A stretch of DNA of 64,000 nt from Stigmatella erecta (GTDB lineage: Bacteria; Myxococcota; Myxococcia; Myxococcales; Myxococcaceae). The translations under genes and the position numbers were made by a program. Within the stretch, counting starts at the first letter, position 1; each line of letters begins with the position of its first letter. The stretch covers positions 682,001 through 746,000 of the forward strand of contig NZ_FOIJ01000003.1 of the NCBI RefSeq assembly GCF_900111745.1. The letters are read 5' to 3'. Shown piece after piece: positions 32,410-41,813 of this stretch. The notes beneath the pieces were generated by a model that was given only the letters and a program-made list of their open reading frames with translations, searched no databases and had not been told where the DNA came from.

Positions 32410-34266
32410 CTACTTCAGGGAGTCCAGGTACGGCCGGTGGCTATTGGTGAACTCATAGTTGGCGAACGCGTCCCAGTTCACCGACCACGACATCAGCCCC
32501 CGGAAGCCCTTGTTGTTCGCCACGTTGCTGCGCAGCGTGTAGCTGCCCACGGGAATCCCCTTCACCAGGGCGTTCACCGCCTTCTGCACCTCGGCGGGCG
32601 CGGTGTAGCCGCCGCCCGCGTTGTTGTTGGCCGGCAGCCCGATGGCCACCTGATCCGGCCGCAGCGCGGGGAAGACGTTGTTGGGGTTCTTGCCCACGGG
32701 GAACCCGGCCAGCAGCATGTCCGTCATGGCCACGTGGAAGTCCGCGTTGCCCATGGTGTGGTACTGGTCATCCAGGCCGATGATGGGGCCGGAGTTGTAG
32801 TCCTGCACCTGCAGCCAGCTGAGGATGTCGCGCACCGCGTAGATGACCGGCAGGTAGGCCCCGGCCCGGTTGTCGCAGGAGATGCAGCTGCCGCCGTAGA
32901 AGGCGTAGCCCAGCTGCACGAAGAACGTCTCGGGCGCCATGGTGAGCAGGAACTTCGCGCCGAAGCGATCCCGCAGGGCGCGGATGGCGGAGATGAGGTT
33001 GGTGACGACGGGCGTCCGCGGGTTCTTGAAGTCCGCATCACCGGCATCGAGCGACAGCGAGTGGCCCTCGAAGTCGATGTCCATGCCGTCAAAGCCATAC
33101 TTCTCGATGATGGCGCCCATCGAGTTCACGAAGTTCGTACGGGCCGTGGCCGTCTCCAGCCGGACCTGCCCGTTGGCGCCGCCGATGGAGATGATGACCT
33201 TCTTGCCCTGGCTCTGCAGGTAGGCCACGTCCGCCTTGAAGTCCGCCTCGCTGGAGTTGTACGGCGTGAAGCCAATCGTCCCGCCGGTGGCGCCACTGGT
33301 GGGCTCGGCGAAGGAGACGTTGATGACATCCCACTTGGGCGACACGTTGCGCAGGCGGATGAAGCCCGAGCCGTTGTCGAAGTTGTGCCAGTAGCCCACG
33401 AGGATCTTGCTCGGCACCTCGCCCACGGGGGCGGTCTGGGTCTTGACGCTCAGCGCGGCGCTCGCGGCGGAGCGGTTGCCGGCCGCATCCCGGGCCTTCA
33501 CCGTGAAGGAGTACGACGTGTTGGCCGACAGCCCGGACACCGTCACGCTCGTGGCCCCCGTGGTGGTGGCCGCCGCGGTGCTCCCGCCGTTGGTGAACAC
33601 CTCGTAGCCCGTCACCCCCTGGTTGTCCGAGGAGGCATTCCACGCCAGCGACACACTGGTGCTGGTGGTGCCCGTCGAGCGCAGGCTCGCGGGAGCCGTC
33701 GGCGCCTGGGTGTCCGTGCTGGGCGGATTCGTCGTCACGCTGAAGGCGGAGCTGGCCGCGGAGCGGTTGCCGGCCGCATCCCGGGCCTTCACCGTGAAGG
33801 TATACGTCATGTTGGCCGTGAGCCCGGACACCGTCACGCTCGTGGCGCCCGGGGTGGTGGCCACCGCGCTGGCCCCGCCGTTGGCGAACACCTCGTAGCC
33901 CGTCACCCCCACGTTGTCCGTGGAGCCATTCCAGGTGAGGGAGACGCTGTTGGCCGTCTTGCTGGGGGCCGTCAGGCCGGTGGGGGCGGTGGGCGCCTGC
34001 ACATCCACGGAGCCCGTCTTCTCCAGCCACAGGGCCGGCACGTTGGGCGGCTCCCAGCCGGGCAGGGATTGGTGGGGCTGGCGGCAGTCATACCCCTTGC
34101 CGCCGTACGTCACGCTGTCGCCCACCACGTAGTTCACATACGCCGCCCAGGCCCCGCGGTCCGCCGCCAACGCCTGCCACGGCAGGAGGCTCAGCAGCAG
34201 CGCCACGAGCACTCCGCCTGCGAAACACTTCTCACCGGGCCTCTGGGTTCCACCGTGCTGACGCAT
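32410..34266 (-). CDS. Secreted GH18 chitinase with CBM5/12 and two FnIII domains
   Basis: Hydrolyses chitin outside the cell. Order: signal peptide; small CBM5/12 chitin-binding domain (about residues 38-85, WAAYVNYVVGDSVTYGGKGYDC); two fibronectin type III repeats (about 92-180 and 189-277); GH18 barrel (about 285-617). The GH18 motif is FDGMDIDFEG, with acid Glu at residue 400. The substrate-binding YxxG-type loops look complete. The ATG at 34266 follows GAGGGGAG; the preceding codon is an alternative TTG. For a predatory myxobacterium this fits fungal or insect chitin use. The two FnIII copies are nearly identical in DNA. Confidence 0.9.
   Translation of the reverse strand: MRQHGGTQRPGEKCFAGGVLVALLLSLLPWQALAADRGAWAAYVNYVVGDSVTYGGKGYDCRQPHQSLPGWEPPNVPALWLEKTGSVDVQAPTAPTGLTAPSKTANSVSLTWNGSTDNVGVTGYEVFANGGASAVATTPGATSVTVSGLTANMTYTFTVKARDAAGNRSAASSAFSVTTNPPSTDTQAPTAPASLRSTGTTSTSVSLAWNASSDNQGVTGYEVFTNGGSTAAATTTGATSVTVSGLSANTSYSFTVKARDAAGNRSAASAALSVKTQTAPVGEVPSKILVGYWHNFDNGSGFIRLRNVSPKWDVINVSFAEPTSGATGGTIGFTPYNSSEADFKADVAYLQSQGKKVIISIGGANGQVRLETATARTNFVNSMGAIIEKYGFDGMDIDFEGHSLSLDAGDADFKNPRTPVVTNLISAIRALRDRFGAKFLLTMAPETFFVQLGYAFYGGSCISCDNRAGAYLPVIYAVRDILSWLQVQDYNSGPIIGLDDQYHTMGNADFHVAMTDMLLAGFPVGKNPNNVFPALRPDQVAIGLPANNNAGGGYTAPAEVQKAVNALVKGIPVGSYTLRSNVANNKGFRGLMSWSVNWDAFANYEFTNSHRPYLDSLK
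33430..34010. repeat. Tandem FnIII repeat within the chitinase gene
   Basis: Two copies of a 291-bp unit (97 codons) with long identical stretches, for example around 33470-33510 and 33762-33802. It encodes two fibronectin type III domains sharing FTVKARDAAGNRSAAS. It suggests a recent internal duplication or gene conversion. Confidence 0.7.
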
Positions 34267-34393
34267 CAAGACTCCCCTCGGGAAAGCCTTGTTAGATGGA
34301 AGAACCCAATTTTTCGGGTCAACCCGGTAGACCGGAAGGTGCGCCCCTCACCCGAGAGAACCGCTGTCGGGCTGTGTACGCCTTGGCACACCT

Positions 34394-35398
34394 CTAAAAG
34401 GACCGAAGGCCCAGGCCGAGGTTGAGCTGCTGGTCCACGTCGTGCCCCGCGAAGGTCCTGTGCCAATGCAGCTCGAGGGCAAGCGCGGTGCCGTGGGCCA
34501 CCCTCACGTCCAGGCCTGCTCCCAGGGAATAGGACCCGGTCTTCAGGGAGTGGCCCGCGACGCCCACCATGAGGGAGGGCGTGAGGAGAGAGGGCCGGGG
34601 CGCGGCACGCACCAGCGCTCCGAGCGAAACGACGAATCGCTCCGGCACCCGCTCCTCGGACCCGAACAAGCGGTGAAGGGTCACCTCCGGGCCCACGGCG
34701 AGGTAAGGACCGATCCGCGCGAGCCCATTCAGGCGGGCGCCCATGCCGAAGACCTCCGAGCGCTCCGGGTGGTAGTCCGAGGAGCCGAACAGCAAGGCAT
34801 TGGACCAGAAGAAGCCGAACTGCCCGGACGTTGGCCAGGACTGCCTCCCGGCGGAGCGCGCCCAGACCTCCTGCGATGCCCGCTCCGGAGCAAGGGCGAG
34901 CGGTCCATCCAAGGTCCGCTCATACACCCGGTCCCAGCTGAAGATGAGGCTCCCGAAGAACGCCCCGAGCCCCCCCCCCACGGCCCCTCCGCCCAGGGCG
35001 CTCAGAACGCTCGCTGGGGCGCACGAGTTCACGGTGGAGTATTCCCCGAACAGGCAGAAGAACATGCCCAGGAAGGCACCCGCGAGGCCACCGGCTGTAG
35101 CCCCAATCGCCGCGCCGGTTCCCGTATGGCGCCCCCGGACGAAGAGCTCCTGGACCCCGGACAGCGGGAGTGGCTCCTGGAGCAAGCGGGACGCCCCCAC
35201 ATCGAGCGTGAGGGCCTCCGTCCCGATCTCCAGCAGCCGCCCGTCCACGGTGCCGCCCTCGGTGCGCACCCGCACCGGGTCCCCCAACGCGCGCTCCACG
35301 CGGCGGGCGGACGGGGAGGAAGGACCCGCCGCCGCAGGTGCTTCCGCATGAACCTTGAAACCGAGGCAGAGGCAGAGCAGCACAGAGAGGATGCGCAC
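34394..35398 (-). CDS. Exported protein of unknown function
   Basis: 334 residues with a signal peptide (VRILSVLLCLCLGFKVHA if translation starts at the GTG at 35398). An ATG at 35434 would overlap the upstream fragment. The mature protein has a beta-rich N-terminal domain (VRTEGGTVDGRLLEIGTEAL), a Gly-rich hydrophobic hairpin (GAAIGATAGGLAGAFLGMFF and GGGAVGGGLGAFFGSL, like glycine-zipper membrane segments), and a C-terminal half that looks like an outer-membrane beta-barrel ending in LGLGLRSF, a terminal Phe. I do not recognise the family. Confidence 0.6.
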   Translation of the reverse strand: MRILSVLLCLCLGFKVHAEAPAAAGPSSPSARRVERALGDPVRVRTEGGTVDGRLLEIGTEALTLDVGASRLLQEPLPLSGVQELFVRGRHTGTGAAIGATAGGLAGAFLGMFFCLFGEYSTVNSCAPASVLSALGGGAVGGGLGAFFGSLIFSWDRVYERTLDGPLALAPERASQEVWARSAGRQSWPTSGQFGFFWSNALLFGSSDYHPERSEVFGMGARLNGLARIGPYLAVGPEVTLHRLFGSEERVPERFVVSLGALVRAAPRPSLLTPSLMVGVAGHSLKTGSYSLGAGLDVRVAHGTALALELHWHRTFAGHDVDQQLNLGLGLRSF

Positions 35399-35411
35399 GG
35401 GGAGGAAAGCC

Positions 35412-35720
35412 TCAGGGTTGGCAGTTGACGACATTCACCGTGAGGGTGACTTCCTTGGGGTGGTAGGCGCTGTCCACCGCGAGGTAACTCACATAGTACG
35501 TGCCTGCCGTGGAAGCATCGGGGCCCGGCCCAAAGTCATCGGGATCCGAGCTGCCCGGAACCGAGTCCCCATCGTCATCGCCCGTGTTGAACTGGCTCAC
35601 GGCAAGGCTGTTGCCACAGGCATCCACCGCGGTGACATTCGGGGCGATCCATGGGTCCACACCGCACTGCAGCGTGATGACGCTGATGCTGAGGGTGGGC
35701 GGAGGGCTGCTCCCAGTCAC
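35412..35720 (-). pseudogene. 3' fragment of a secreted beta-sandwich (HYR/Ig-like) protein
   Basis: The frame encodes a piece like one Ig/HYR-type repeat, with VTAVDACGNSL and TYYVSYLAVDS. There is no start codon with a signal peptide: an in-frame stop lies 22-24 bp before the first possible start (GTG at 35720). It looks like the 3' end of a larger surface-protein gene that lost its 5' part. A short expressed protein cannot be excluded. Confidence 0.4.
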
Positions 35721-35948
35721 CGTGCAGGGATCCCCGGAGATTCATGGTGTGGCCCTCCACGCGGTAGGTGTTTCGGAGAGCAGAACGGCCGGCTTCGAAA
35801 ATCTTCCCCGCCCCCGGGGCCACGGGGCACTCCCGCCAAGGGGCCAACATTACCAAACCGTATAGTCCCCGAAAAAGCCCAGCAATCCCCGGTGTGCATG
35901 ATGAAAGCTGTCCCGGCATGGCGCCCGGACGCTTCATTGGAGAGATCC

Positions 35949-36251
35949 ATGTTTCGACGGAAGAATGCTTTCGCCACGGCGGCGATCCTGGCGGGAATGG
36001 CGGCGGGGACCGCGCTGGCCTCGGATGCGGACGAAATCAAGATGCTGGCCCAGACGAAGATCACCCTGCAGCAGGCCATCGAGCTGGCGCAGCAGCATCA
36101 GGGAGGACAGGCCTTCGAGGCCTCCATCGACGATGACAGCTTCACGCCCGTCTACGAGGTCAGCGTCGTGAAGGACAACCGCGTCTATGACGTCTGGATC
36201 GACGGCGTGGAGGGCAAGGTGCTGCGCGCTCGCGAGGACCGGAAGGACTGA
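35949..36251 (+). CDS. PepSY-domain exported protein
   Basis: 100 residues. Signal peptide (MFRRKNAFATAAILAGMAAGTALA), then a PepSY domain: TLQQAIELAQQHQGGQAFEASIDD and YEVSVVKDNRVYDVWIDGVEGKVL. GGAGAG precedes the start at 35949. PepSY proteins are thought to inhibit or sense periplasmic proteases or ligands and often sit beside two-component systems; here the next two genes are a response regulator and sensor kinase, so it may be part of the sensing unit. Confidence 0.82.
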   Translation: MFRRKNAFATAAILAGMAAGTALASDADEIKMLAQTKITLQQAIELAQQHQGGQAFEASIDDDSFTPVYEVSVVKDNRVYDVWIDGVEGKVLRAREDRKD

Positions 36252-36323
36252 GCCCCGGCGGTGCCGGATTCCGGAGGGGAGCGGCCCTGCCCGCCCCCTC
36301 GGCCATTGCCTGGGAGGACGTGC

Positions 36324-37001
36324 TTGCGCATTTTGCTGATCGAGGATGACGCGCAGACGGCGGACTACATCCGCCGGGGCCTGACCGAGCTCGGGCAGAG
36401 CGTGGACCATGCCCGGGATGGCCAGGAAGGGCTGCTGATGGCGACCAGCGGCACCTACGACGTGCTCGTCATCGACCGGATGTTGCCCAAGCTCGATGGG
36501 CTGACCGTGCTGCGGATGCTGCGCGAGGGCCACGTCCGGACGCCCACGTTGTTTCTCACCGCCCTGGGCAGCATCGACGACCGGGTGAAGGGGCTGGAGT
36601 CCGGCGGGGACGACTACCTGGTGAAGCCCTTCGCCTTCTCCGAGCTCTACGCCCGCGTCTGCTCACTGGGCCGTCGGCCGCCGCTCCAGGACGTGCAGAC
36701 GGTCTTCACGCTCGGCGGCCTGGAGATGGACCTCATCAAGCGCACGGTGACGCGCGCCGGAAAGTCCATCGAGCTGCAGCCCACGGAGTTCCGGCTGCTG
36801 GAGTACCTGCTGCGCCATGCCGGGCGGGCCGTCACGCGGACGATGCTGCTGGAGCACGTGTGGGGGTTCCACTTCGATCCGAAGACAAACATCGTCGAGA
36901 CGCACATCAGCCGCTTGCGCGCCAAGGTGGACCGGGGGTTCACCCCGGAGCTGATCCACACGCTGCGCGGGGTGGGATACAAGGCCGATGTGGCGCCCTA
37001 G
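36324..37001 (+). CDS. OmpR-family response regulator
   Basis: Receiver (LRILLIEDDAQ; phospho-Asp in VLVIDRMLP; Lys in VKPFAFSEL) joined to an OmpR-type winged helix with LRHAGRAVTRTMLLEHVWG and the closing TLRGVGYK. The TTG at 36324 (LRILLIEDD) is favoured: it follows GGGAGGACG and gives the normal N-terminus, while the ATG-like codon further up would add a Pro-rich leader. It overlaps the kinase gene by 14 bp. Targets unknown. Confidence 0.88.
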   Translation: MRILLIEDDAQTADYIRRGLTELGQSVDHARDGQEGLLMATSGTYDVLVIDRMLPKLDGLTVLRMLREGHVRTPTLFLTALGSIDDRVKGLESGGDDYLVKPFAFSELYARVCSLGRRPPLQDVQTVFTLGGLEMDLIKRTVTRAGKSIELQPTEFRLLEYLLRHAGRAVTRTMLLEHVWGFHFDPKTNIVETHISRLRAKVDRGFTPELIHTLRGVGYKADVAP

Positions 37002-38388
37002 GGTCCTGCGGACGGCGAACTTCCGCCTCGCGCTGAGCTACGCGGCCGTCTTCAGCCTGTCCGTCTTTCTCCTCGGCGTGATTGTCTTCTTCGGGGTCCG
37101 CTCGTCGCTCGAGCAGCAACTGCGCGGTCAGATCGACGCGGAGGTGGGCCAGCTCCTCGTGGACTACCGCGACGATGGCCTGGAGGAGCTCCGGCACGAC
37201 CTCCGCGAGCGCATCGAGGCCAACCCCGCCCGGCGGCTGCACTACTACATGCAGAGCCCCGAGGGACGTGTCGTGTTCGACCCGCTGCCCGCCATCCCCG
37301 CCCCCGACGGCTGGTACCGCGTGAACGTTCCGGAGCAGGACGCGGACAACCCGGTGCTGCTCCGCTCCCTCACGCTCGACGGGGGCTACAAGCTGGCGGT
37401 GGCGGCCGATCTCGACCGGCTCCAGGATGCGGAGCGGGCCATCCTCCGGGCCTTCGGCTGGGCCTTCCTCTTCACCTTGATGGCTGGGGCCCTGGGAGGC
37501 CTGTGGATCGGCCAGCGCTTCCTGTCCCAGGTCGATGCCATCACCCGGGTGGCGGACCGGATCGGCCAGGGAGACGTGAAGGAGCGCCTCCCGTCTCGGG
37601 GAACCGGGGATGACCTGGACCAGCTCGCCGCGGTCATCAACCGCATGCTGGACCGCATCCAGCAGCTCCTGGAGAACGTGCAGCAGGTGAGCACGAGCAT
37701 CGCCCATGATCTGCGGACCCCATTGGGACACCTGCGGCAGACGCTGGAAGCCTTGCGCGAGGGGGCCCGGCCCGGCGAGCCGCAGAAGGACGCGCTGCTG
37801 GACGAGGCACTGCAGCAGCTCGACGCCATTCTCGAAACATTCTCGGCCCTGCTGCGCATCGCCGAGGTGGAGTCTGGCTCCCGCAAGGCGGGCTTCGAAC
37901 GCCTCTGCCTCTCCAGCGTGCTGGAGACCCTCGTGGAGGCTTACCGCCCGGTCGCCGAGGACAACGGCCAGCACCTGACGGCAGACCTCGCGCCCCTCCT
38001 CTACCTGCAGGGCGACCGCAACCTGCTCACGCAGCTCTTCGCCAACCTGGTGGAGAACGCCCTGCGGCACAGTGGCCAGGGCAGCCGGATTCATCTGGCG
38101 CTGGAAGCAGGCCCGGACGGCGGGTTCACCGCCTCCGTGTCGGATACAGGCCCCGGCATCCCGAAGTCAGAGCATGCCAACGTCTTCAAACCCTTCTACC
38201 GCTTGGATGCAAGCCGTTCGGGCCCTGGCAGCGGGCTGGGCATGAGCCTGGTGTCGGCCATCGCGGGCCTTCATGGCCTCGCTCTCACACTTGATAACAC
38301 CCAGCCTGGGTTGAAGGTGCGCCTGAGCGGGCTTCTCCAGGAAAGTCAGCCCGTTACACCGTTGAGCGAACCCCCAAAACAGGATTAG
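36988..38388 (+). CDS. Membrane sensor histidine kinase (EnvZ/QseC-like)
   Basis: 466 residues. Two membrane helices (about 15-37 and 153-174) flank a ~110-residue periplasmic domain. A HAMP region follows (FLSQVDAITRVADRIGQGDV), then the dimerisation box with SIAHDLRTPLGHLRQ and an intact ATPase (LVENALRHS, DTGPGIP, GSGLGMSLV). It overlaps the response-regulator gene by 14 bp and shares the operon with the PepSY protein. The signal is unknown. Confidence 0.88.
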   Translation: MWRPRVLRTANFRLALSYAAVFSLSVFLLGVIVFFGVRSSLEQQLRGQIDAEVGQLLVDYRDDGLEELRHDLRERIEANPARRLHYYMQSPEGRVVFDPLPAIPAPDGWYRVNVPEQDADNPVLLRSLTLDGGYKLAVAADLDRLQDAERAILRAFGWAFLFTLMAGALGGLWIGQRFLSQVDAITRVADRIGQGDVKERLPSRGTGDDLDQLAAVINRMLDRIQQLLENVQQVSTSIAHDLRTPLGHLRQTLEALREGARPGEPQKDALLDEALQQLDAILETFSALLRIAEVESGSRKAGFERLCLSSVLETLVEAYRPVAEDNGQHLTADLAPLLYLQGDRNLLTQLFANLVENALRHSGQGSRIHLALEAGPDGGFTASVSDTGPGIPKSEHANVFKPFYRLDASRSGPGSGLGMSLVSAIAGLHGLALTLDNTQPGLKVRLSGLLQESQPVTPLSEPPKQD

Positions 38389-38438
38389 CCTGGAATTTAA
38401 CTTGTGAGCCTCGGGCCGCCCGACGCAGGATGCGGCCC

Positions 38439-40256
38439 ATGAAACGGACATTCATTAACGGAAGTGGAGTGGGGCGGCGGGCACGGCTGAGCCGTCTTGC
38501 ATGGACGCCCCTGATCCTCACCGCCACGGTTCATTGCGGCGAGGGCGCGGCGTCCGCCCCGGACACGGGCACAAGCACGGCGGTGGAAGGCGCCCCCCTC
38601 GCCGGAGAATGTACGCCCGCCAGCTCGGGCAACCCCCTCGCGAGCGGCTGGTACGCCGATCCCGACATCAAGGTCTACAACGGCGTGTACTGGGTCTATC
38701 CGACCTACTCCGCGCCTTATGACTCGCAGACCTACCTGGATGCCTTCTCGTCCCCGGACCTCATCAACTGGACGAAGCACTCCAAGGTGCTGGACAAGGC
38801 GAACGTGTCCTGGGCCACGCGGGCGGTCTGGGCCCCCTCGCCCATCTTCCGCAACAACACCTACTATCTCTACTTCGGGGCCAACGACATCCAGAACAAC
38901 TCCCAATTGGGAGGCATTGGCGTCGCCAAATCCAACAATCCCGCCGGGCCCTACGTCGATGCGATTGGCCGCCCGCTCATCAGCACGTTCATCAACGGCG
39001 CTCAGCCGATTGACCAGAACATTTTCATCGACGACGACGGGCAGGCCTACCTGTATTACGGCGGCCACAGCCACTGCAACGTCGTCAAGATCAACAGCGA
39101 CATGATCAGCCTGGACAGCGCGTCCTTCCGGGAGATCACCCCCTCGGGCTACGTCGAGGGCGCGCTGATGTTCAAGCGCAATGGGAAGTACTACCTGATG
39201 TGGTCCGAGGGCGGCTGGACGGGGCCGGACTACCGCGTGTCGTACGCCATCGCCAACTCGCCGCTGGGGCCCTTCCCCAAGCTGGGAACGATTCTCAGCC
39301 AGAACGCGGCCATCGCCACCGGCTCGGGCCACAACTCGGTGGTCAACGTTCCGGGCACGGATGACTGGTACATCTTCTATCACCGCCGCCCGCTGGGAGA
39401 GACGGACGGCAACCACCGCGTGCTCGCCTACGATCGCATGTACTTCAACAGCGACGGGACGATCAAACCCGTGGAGATGGCCACCCGGGACAACTTCTGT
39501 GACGGCAACGCGCTGGGCTGGAGCACCTACGGCGCCACGTGGAGCGTGTCCAACGGCCGGTACGTCAACTCTCATCAGCCCGACGCCAAGGCCCTGCTGA
39601 ACACCCACTTCTCCGCGCTGACCCTCGAGGCCGACGTCACGCCGGGCGCCTCCGGCGACGCGGGACTGCTCTTCCGGACGAGCAGCCCCGGCGCGGGGCT
39701 CGACGCGTACAAGGGCTACTACGCGGGCATCGCCGCGGGCAGTGACCGGGTGGTGCTGGGCCGGGCCAACGCAGGCAGCTGGACGGAGCTGGCGAGCGCC
39801 CCGGCCGTCATTGACGCGAACGTCTCCTACAACCTCAAGGTCGTGGCCAATGGCAGCCGCATCTCGGTCTACCTGAACCGGTCGGCCACCCCCCTCCTCG
39901 CGGCCACGGATGCCACGTACGCCTCTGGAGCCGTGGGCCTCCGGGCCCACGACAGCGCGGCCGCGTTCGACAACGTGAACGCCACCCAGGCGCCCGGGGC
40001 CATCTTCTACGCGGACGGCGGGTACGGCGGCCTCGGCGTCTCACTGAACCCTGGCAGCTACACGATGGCGCAGCTCAACGCGGCGGGCATCCCCAACGAC
40101 TGGATGAGCTCCCTCCGCGTCCCGGCGGGTTGGACAGTCCAGGTCTACGAGCACAACGACTTCACCGGCACGGTGTGGACGTTCACGGCGGACACGGCGC
40201 TGGTCCCGGCCGACGCCAATGACAAGATGACGTCGGTGCGGATCACCGCGCCATAG
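38439..40256 (+). CDS. Secreted GH43-type glycosidase with a beta/gamma-crystallin domain
   Basis: Probably degrades plant or exogenous pentose polysaccharides (arabinan or xylan type). The GH43 five-blade region spans about residues 55-345. Candidate catalytic residues are the Asp in WYADPDIK, the Asp in QPIDQNIF and the Glu in YVEGALMF. A second module (about 350-515) is a beta-sandwich of concanavalin/CBM66-like look. The C-terminus (about 518-605) is a beta/gamma-crystallin fold (FYADGGYGGL, VYEHNDFTG), a calcium-binding module common in myxobacteria. Start at 38439 after AGGA; an ATG at 38430 is an alternative. The N-terminus ends in a possible lipobox (TATVHC). Confidence 0.82.
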   Translation: MKRTFINGSGVGRRARLSRLAWTPLILTATVHCGEGAASAPDTGTSTAVEGAPLAGECTPASSGNPLASGWYADPDIKVYNGVYWVYPTYSAPYDSQTYLDAFSSPDLINWTKHSKVLDKANVSWATRAVWAPSPIFRNNTYYLYFGANDIQNNSQLGGIGVAKSNNPAGPYVDAIGRPLISTFINGAQPIDQNIFIDDDGQAYLYYGGHSHCNVVKINSDMISLDSASFREITPSGYVEGALMFKRNGKYYLMWSEGGWTGPDYRVSYAIANSPLGPFPKLGTILSQNAAIATGSGHNSVVNVPGTDDWYIFYHRRPLGETDGNHRVLAYDRMYFNSDGTIKPVEMATRDNFCDGNALGWSTYGATWSVSNGRYVNSHQPDAKALLNTHFSALTLEADVTPGASGDAGLLFRTSSPGAGLDAYKGYYAGIAAGSDRVVLGRANAGSWTELASAPAVIDANVSYNLKVVANGSRISVYLNRSATPLLAATDATYASGAVGLRAHDSAAAFDNVNATQAPGAIFYADGGYGGLGVSLNPGSYTMAQLNAAGIPNDWMSSLRVPAGWTVQVYEHNDFTGTVWTFTADTALVPADANDKMTSVRITAP

Positions 40257-40265
40257 TCCTCTGCG

Positions 40266-40438
40266 TTGGGCAATAGCGAGAAAAATTTGAAGAGCGCCAT
40301 TGCCAACGCAACCCATTATGCCGAGACGGCCTACCCCGGAATGGCGAAGGAGGCCCGGGGTGGTTCGAGACGCTGGCCCGGGCAGCGAAGCCGCATGCCA
40401 GCCGCTTCTCCAAAGCCCTCCAATCGCTCGATCTCTGA
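40266..40438 (+). pseudogene. Rubrerythrin gene remnant
   Basis: Two frames together resemble a rubrerythrin. The first (from 40266) reads EKNLKSAIANATHYAETAYPGMAKEAR; the second, one frame away, reads WFETLARAAKPHASRFSKAL and then stops at 40436-40438. The normal linking residues between helices are missing, so a deletion with a frame change has destroyed the gene. The 5' iron-binding part is also gone. The alignment is by eye. Confidence 0.6.
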
Positions 40439-40461
40439 TCGTCCAAGCCGCCGGCGATTCA

Positions 40462-40498
40462 CGGAGTACCGGCGGCTGAAATCCCCGCCGGTATTCCG
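40462..40498. terminator. Hairpin between the rubrerythrin remnant and the S33 hydrolase gene
   Basis: A 14-bp stem with one wobble pair (40462-40475 with 40485-40498) and a short loop. It is followed by an overlapping 18-bp perfect palindrome at 40495-40512. It sits between convergent transcription units and may terminate both. Confidence 0.45.
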
Positions 40499-40532
40499 GT
40501 GCGCGCACCGGAGGGACTCCGTAGAAGACTCT

Positions 40533-41813
40533 TTACTTTGAGTCTACTTGAGCCTGGAGCGGGCAAGTTGCAAGCACCGGGATCAGGTCCGCCGCTCCCG
40601 CCGCGATGCTGGCCATCACCTGCGGTGCGCAGCTCATCTGGTTCAGCCGCAGTGAATTATGACCGCCCGTGGCGGTGATGATCCGGGTCGCCTTGCCCTG
40701 ATGATTGCTGTAGGCGTAGTTGCCCTGCCACGCTGGAGTGGACACGTCGTCCTCGCCGATGAAGTAGTAAACCGGCGCCGCGAACTGCCAGGCGGCGGAA
40801 TCGAACGGAGTGGTGACGCTCAACTCACGGCACAGCGTTCCCTCCTCTGCGCTGTTTCGCACCAGCCTCCCCATGGAGAAGACGACATCGAGCTGGTTCT
40901 CGGGCGTGGTGTTCGTGATCTCCCGGCAAGCCACCCACCGGTAGAGAAGGTCCGCGGCCGGATCTTCCTCGGGGCTGGCCAACTTCTTGAGGCCCTGGAC
41001 CGTCGCCTCGCGCGTGGCGGGATCCGGGGTCACACTGGAGGAGAGACCCCGTAGGGCCTGGGCGGTCACCGTGGGGGAAACCGGCATGAGCGAGATGAGG
41101 ATGCGTGACCACTCCTCGGGCGACAGGCCATAGGGAGAAGGCTGAGTGTCGAGTTCCGTGAGCACATCGGCGGGCAGCCCGGGACGGATGCGCTCCCACT
41201 GCCGGATGAACTCCGCCCCCGCGAAGTCAGGAGGAAAGGCCCGGCCCAGCACGCCTTCGAGCACCACCGCCTGCGGTGGGGACACGCCCTGCTCCTGGAG
41301 CGATGCCGCCACCGTCGTTCCGAGCAGGGTGCCATACGAGACGCCGAAGAGGACGTAGCGCTGGGGCCCCAGCGTCTGGATGGCGGCGACGGTGTCCGCG
41401 GCGATCTCGGAGGTCCGGTAGAACTCAGCCGCCAGCGCGTCATCCGGGAACTCGGCAAGTGTGTTGCAGCCCACTCCCCGAGGATCCGTGAGCAGATAGC
41501 CCCACTCCGCGGGAATGAAGGCGGGAGGACTATCGGTGGAGGAGCCGCCCGGGCCGCCCGGGAGAAAAACCAGCACCGGCGCACCCTCCACCGTGGGCGC
41601 CTTGTACCGGAACCCGTAGGAAAAGTGGCCCCGCGACCGGTCCTGGCTGGAGGCAGGACGGTCAATGCGCTGCAGTTCCGGGGAGCTGCATGGCTCCGGC
41701 AGAGAACCAGACAGCGCTAACTCCGGACCTCTGTCTGTGTCCGGAGTGTTCGAATCACAGGCGGTAGCGGCGAGCAGGGACAGCAGCAGCAAAGCAGGGC
41801 GGTGAGAGCGCAT
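40533..41813 (-). CDS. Alpha/beta hydrolase lipoprotein (S33 / TAP-like)
   Basis: 426 residues starting at 41813, with a lipoprotein signal (MRSHRPALLLLSLLAATAC; Cys19). The fold has the PGGPGGSS oxyanion loop of tripeptidyl/prolyl aminopeptidases. The nucleophile Ser is in GVSYGT, the Asp in IGEDDVSTP and the His in TGGHNSL, a full triad. It likely cleaves small peptides or esters in the periplasm or at the outer surface. The frame is open further upstream to 41915 but without the signal. It stands alone. Confidence 0.8.
   Translation of the reverse strand: MRSHRPALLLLSLLAATACDSNTPDTDRGPELALSGSLPEPCSSPELQRIDRPASSQDRSRGHFSYGFRYKAPTVEGAPVLVFLPGGPGGSSTDSPPAFIPAEWGYLLTDPRGVGCNTLAEFPDDALAAEFYRTSEIAADTVAAIQTLGPQRYVLFGVSYGTLLGTTVAASLQEQGVSPPQAVVLEGVLGRAFPPDFAGAEFIRQWERIRPGLPADVLTELDTQPSPYGLSPEEWSRILISLMPVSPTVTAQALRGLSSSVTPDPATREATVQGLKKLASPEEDPAADLLYRWVACREITNTTPENQLDVVFSMGRLVRNSAEEGTLCRELSVTTPFDSAAWQFAAPVYYFIGEDDVSTPAWQGNYAYSNHQGKATRIITATGGHNSLRLNQMSCAPQVMASIAAGAADLIPVLATCPLQAQVDSK

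Noticed and set aside
40495-40512. Perfect palindrome TCCGGTGCGCGCACCGGA as an operator
   Set aside because: It overlaps a longer hairpin between convergent units and is better explained as part of terminator-like structure.
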